Source: Paracoccaceae bacterium
GTDB taxonomy: Bacteria > Pseudomonadota > Alphaproteobacteria > Rhodobacterales > Rhodobacteraceae
Direction of reading: 5' to 3'
Length of the DNA stretch: 7,364 nucleotides
Assembly: GCA_027069385.1 (NCBI GenBank)
Contig: JALXER010000098.1
Coordinates: forward strand, 1 to 7,364
Under the pieces are notes generated by a model. That model was not told the DNA's origin and ran no database searches. It was given only the letters and a program-made list of their open reading frames with translations. Both the position numbers and the translations under genes were made by a program. Shown in pieces: positions 5,370 to 7,364 of the stretch. Position 1 is the first letter of the stretch, and every line of letters starts with the position of its first letter.

Positions 5370-6302
5370 ATGAGCACGCAATATAGCAATACGCACCCGC
5401 TAAAGATCGGCACCCGTGGGTCGCCGCTGGCCCTGATGCAGGCCCATGAAACCCGCCGCCGCCTGATGGAGGCCCACGGGCTGGACGAATCCGCGTTTGA
5501 AATTCAGGTGATCAACACCACCGGCGACGCGGTGCAGGACCGGCCGCTTTCGGAAATCGGCGGCAAGGGGCTGTTTACCAAGGAAATCGAATCGGCGTTG
5601 CTGGACGGACGTATCGACATCGCGGTGCATTCGTTCAAGGATGTGGCGACCATGCTTCCCGACGGGCTGGTTATTGCCACGACCCTGCCGCGCGAGGATG
5701 TGCGCGATGCGTTTATCAGCCGCAAATACACCAGCATTGCCGAGTTGCCCCAGGGCGCGACCGTGGGCACGTCTTCGTTGCGGCGGCGCGCGCAACTGCT
5801 GACCATGCGGCCCGACCTGAAGCTGGTGGAATTTCGCGGCAATGTGCAAACCCGCCTGCGCAAGCTTGACGACGGGGTGGCCGAAGCAACCTTTTTGGCC
5901 TGCGCCGGTCTGCGCCGGTTGGGCAATTTCGATCTGGCCAACCCGATCCCGACCGACACCATGCTGCCCGCCGTGGCGCAAGGGGCCATTGCGATTGAAC
6001 AGCGGCTTGACGATAACGCGGCCTCAGCCATGCTGGCCCCGATCCACCACGGCGAAACCTTTATCCGCACTGCGGCCGAGCGCGCCTTTCTGGCAGAGCT
6101 TGACGGGTCGTGCCGCACGCCCATAGGCGGGCTGGCCGAAATAACCGGCGGCCAGATCACCTTTCGCGGCGAGATCATCCGCCCCGATGGCTCGCAACTG
6201 TTTTCCGGTGTCTGGCAAGGCCCGGTTGCAAAGGCAACGCAAATCGGTGCGCGGGCCGGACGGGAATTGCGGGCCAAGGGTGGCGAGGGTTTTTTTGACT
6301 AG
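5370..6302 (+). CDS. hemC: Porphobilinogen deaminase (hydroxymethylbilane synthase)
   Basis: HemC polymerises four porphobilinogens into hydroxymethylbilane, the linear tetrapyrrole used by HemD. The 310-residue protein is the usual length. Domain 1 carries KIGTRGSPLALMQAH (12-26), the Arg-rich and Lys-rich binding region including GGKGLFTKEIE (64-74), and HSFKD with catalytic Asp91. Domain 2 has GTSSLRRRAQL (133-143), RGNVQTRLRKL (156-166) and LPAVAQGAIAIE (199-210). Domain 3 has LDGSCRTPIGG (244-254), where Cys248 holds the dipyrromethane cofactor. After the catalytic Asp the sequence reads VATMLPDG rather than the more usual V/M-P-T, a small variation. The ATG at 5370 is chosen because the in-frame ATG at 5334 would run into tsaD and add 12 atypical residues. 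No strong Shine-Dalgarno precedes it (only GGGGT, 5353-5357). The gene is the first of hemC-hemD and is separated from tsaD by about 23 bases. Confidence 0.96.
   Translation: MSTQYSNTHPLKIGTRGSPLALMQAHETRRRLMEAHGLDESAFEIQVINTTGDAVQDRPLSEIGGKGLFTKEIESALLDGRIDIAVHSFKDVATMLPDGLVIATTLPREDVRDAFISRKYTSIAELPQGATVGTSSLRRRAQLLTMRPDLKLVEFRGNVQTRLRKLDDGVAEATFLACAGLRRLGNFDLANPIPTDTMLPAVAQGAIAIEQRLDDNAASAMLAPIHHGETFIRTAAERAFLAELDGSCRTPIGGLAEITGGQITFRGEIIRPDGSQLFSGVWQGPVAKATQIGARAGRELRAKGGEGFFD
5380..5385 (-). promoter_or_regulatory. Candidate -10 box of the tsaD operon, inside hemC
   Basis: TATATT on the minus strand lies within codons 4-6 of hemC. It would start transcription near 5373 and leave a leader of about 27 bases before the tsaD ATG. 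The hexamer 17 bases upstream (5408-5403, GATCTT) is a poor -35 box. It is offered because the tsaD promoter must lie in or across hemC coding sequence, given the tiny gap. Confidence 0.25.
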
Positions 6303-6936
6303 GCCGCTGCTGATCACCCGCCCGCAACCCCAAGCGGGCGAATTTGCCACGCTGGTCGAGGCACAAACCGCGTTCACGCCCCATATCGCACCGCTGCAAC
6401 AGATCACCGACCTGCCCGCCACCCCCGATTTCAACGATGTATCGGCGCTGGCCTTTACCTCGGGGAATGGCGTAACCACCTTTGCAAGACGCTGGGCGCG
6501 GCGTGACCTGCCGGCCTATTGCGTGGGTGATGCCACGGCGGCACTGGCGCGCCGGCTCGGGTTTCAGGCCTTCAGCGCCAAGGGCAACGCCGCTGCATTG
6601 CGTGCCATGATCGCGCCCCTGCCCGGTAAGGTGCTGCATCTGCACGGGGCGCATCTGGCCGCGCCGGTTTCGCCGCACCACATAGCGATTTATGACCAGC
6701 AGGCGGTTGATCTGGACGCAGCCACCCTTGCCCTTTTGGCCGATGGCCGGATCCGGCACGCTGTGGTTTTCTCGCCCCGCTCGGCAAAGCTGCTGGCAAA
6801 CGCATGGCCCCACCCGCTGACGGCGTTCTGTATCAGCCCCGCCGCTGCCGCGCCGTTGCAGGGGCTTGGCCCGTGCAAAATCGCCGCCAGCCCCGATGCG
6901 GCGGCGGTCCTGCGGCTCCTTTCCGCCGACAAATAA
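6295..6936 (+). CDS. hemD: Uroporphyrinogen-III synthase
   Basis: HemD closes hydroxymethylbilane while inverting ring D, giving uroporphyrinogen III for haem, cobalamin and bacteriochlorophyll. The family is very divergent, so the call rests on weak motifs and position: RPLLITRPQPQA at the start (3-14), the strand VSALAFTSGNGV (49-60), PAYCVGDATA (73-82), HAVVFSPRSAKLL (155-167) and AFCISPAAAAPL (177-188) fit the two-lobed fold. The best start is TTG at 6295, overlapping the hemC stop (TAG, 6300-6302), with GAGGG (6285-6289) 5 bases upstream. This gives 213 residues, somewhat short for the family. The open frame extends back to an ATG at 6187 inside hemC, but that extension is hemC sequence in another frame. 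It is co-transcribed with hemC by overlap and followed by a mitofilin gene. Confidence 0.9.
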   Translation: MTRPLLITRPQPQAGEFATLVEAQTAFTPHIAPLQQITDLPATPDFNDVSALAFTSGNGVTTFARRWARRDLPAYCVGDATAALARRLGFQAFSAKGNAAALRAMIAPLPGKVLHLHGAHLAAPVSPHHIAIYDQQAVDLDAATLALLADGRIRHAVVFSPRSAKLLANAWPHPLTAFCISPAAAAPLQGLGPCKIAASPDAAAVLRLLSADK

Positions 6937-6957
6937 TGGCAAACACCATTCGAATCC

Positions 6958-7010
6958 TTGTTGCGCCGGTTCGCAGCCCCTAGAATAGCGCGCGCAAGTG
7001 CACATATAAT
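6958..7010 (+). promoter_or_regulatory. Candidate promoters upstream of the mitofilin-like gene
   Basis: TTGTTG (6958-6963) and TAGAAT (6981-6986) are 17 bases apart, a plausible sigma-70 pair that would start near 6993. A perfect TATAAT stands alone at 7005-7010 without a usable -35 box. No terminator follows hemD, so the mitofilin gene could be read both from hemCD and from these sites. Confidence 0.4.
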
Positions 7011-7043
7011 CAAACGGACATACCGTTACCTTAAAGAGGCAAG

Positions 7044-7364
7044 ATGGCAGACAAAGACAAAAACGACGATTCGGGTCAGGATGAGCCGGTGACCGATCTG
7101 GTCAAGCTTCCGCAAGACGGCGAGGCGCAGACCGATGCACCTACCGATGACCCGCACGAGGACGAGGAAGAGGGCCATTTCTCGCTGGCGGCGCGCAGCC
7201 TGCAAATACTGATGATTCTGTTTGTCGGTGCCGGAATCGGCATCTGGGCTGCACCGAAAATTGCGCCCTTGTTGCCTAAGGGTCTGGCACCGCTGGCCCA
7301 TTGGCTCAGCCCGCAGGATAACGCCTCTATGGAGGAAGTCGCCGCGCTTCGGCAAGAGGTATCG
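7044..7364 (+). CDS. Mitofilin/Mic60-like inner membrane protein, 5' part only
   Basis: Only the first 107 codons are in the window; the frame is open to the last base. The protein starts with a charged, mostly acidic and probably disordered cytoplasmic tail (about 1-44, rich in Asp and Glu). One membrane-spanning segment follows (about 52-70, ILMILFVGAGIGIWAA), then a proline-containing linker. MEEVAALRQEVS (96-107) looks like the start of a coiled coil. An N-terminal anchor followed by a long periplasmic coiled coil and a C-terminal mitofilin domain is the layout of alphaproteobacterial Mic60 (COG4223), which is known to sit next to hem genes and to shape intracytoplasmic membranes or cristae. 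The C-terminal domain is not visible, so the name rests on context and the N-terminal design. The ATG is preceded by AAAGAGG (7033-7039), 4 bases away. A HemY-like gene is the usual next neighbour. Confidence 0.75.
   Translation, partial: MADKDKNDDSGQDEPVTDLVKLPQDGEAQTDAPTDDPHEDEEEGHFSLAARSLQILMILFVGAGIGIWAAPKIAPLLPKGLAPLAHWLSPQDNASMEEVAALRQEVS

Noticed and set aside
6187..6294. hemD start at ATG 6187
   Set aside because: It lies more than 100 bases inside hemC and the added residues are an out-of-frame reading of hemC. MTRPLLITRP from TTG 6295 fits the family.

Overview
This is a GC-rich chromosomal window with the gene content and protein style of an alphaproteobacterium, most likely Rhodobacterales/Roseobacter group. 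The evidence is the bacterial-type AhcY with its insertion, the divergent tsaD/hemC pair, and hemC-hemD followed by an alphaproteobacterial mitofilin (Mic60-like) gene. Almost everything is recognisable housekeeping. I see no phage, transposase, CRISPR, tRNA or rRNA.

Layout: (1) ahcY (+), S-adenosylhomocysteine hydrolase, ends in two tandem hairpins, the second a good intrinsic terminator. (2) A 476-base gene-free stretch (1502-1977) holds a cluster of inverted repeats that includes two diverged copies of one module in direct orientation. An AT-rich promoter region with FNR/CRP-family-like sites follows. (3) An exported type-1 copper protein (+) ends at a GNRA-loop hairpin shared with the convergent DUF1761 membrane-protein gene (-), which has its own well-formed promoter. 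(4) tsaD-gpsA-EVE form a tight leftward operon: a 4-base ATGA overlap, then a 1-base gap with the EVE gene's Shine-Dalgarno inside the last codons of gpsA. (5) hemC-hemD run rightward from a start about 23 bases from tsaD. hemD probably begins at a TTG overlapping the hemC stop. (6) After a 107-base gap with candidate promoters, the N-terminal 107 codons of a Mic60-like protein run off the window.

Functionally, AhcY removes the product of SAM-dependent methylation. TsaD makes the universal t6A tRNA modification, GpsA supplies glycerol-3-phosphate for phospholipids, and the EVE protein is a putative reader of modified nucleic acid bases. HemC and HemD make uroporphyrinogen III for haem and related tetrapyrroles. 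The neighbouring Mic60-like gene repeats a hem/mitofilin linkage known in alphaproteobacteria. The least explained parts are the structured intergenic element, the redox-type operator candidates before the cupredoxin, the unusually short GpsA, and the very short tsaD/hemC divergent gap.
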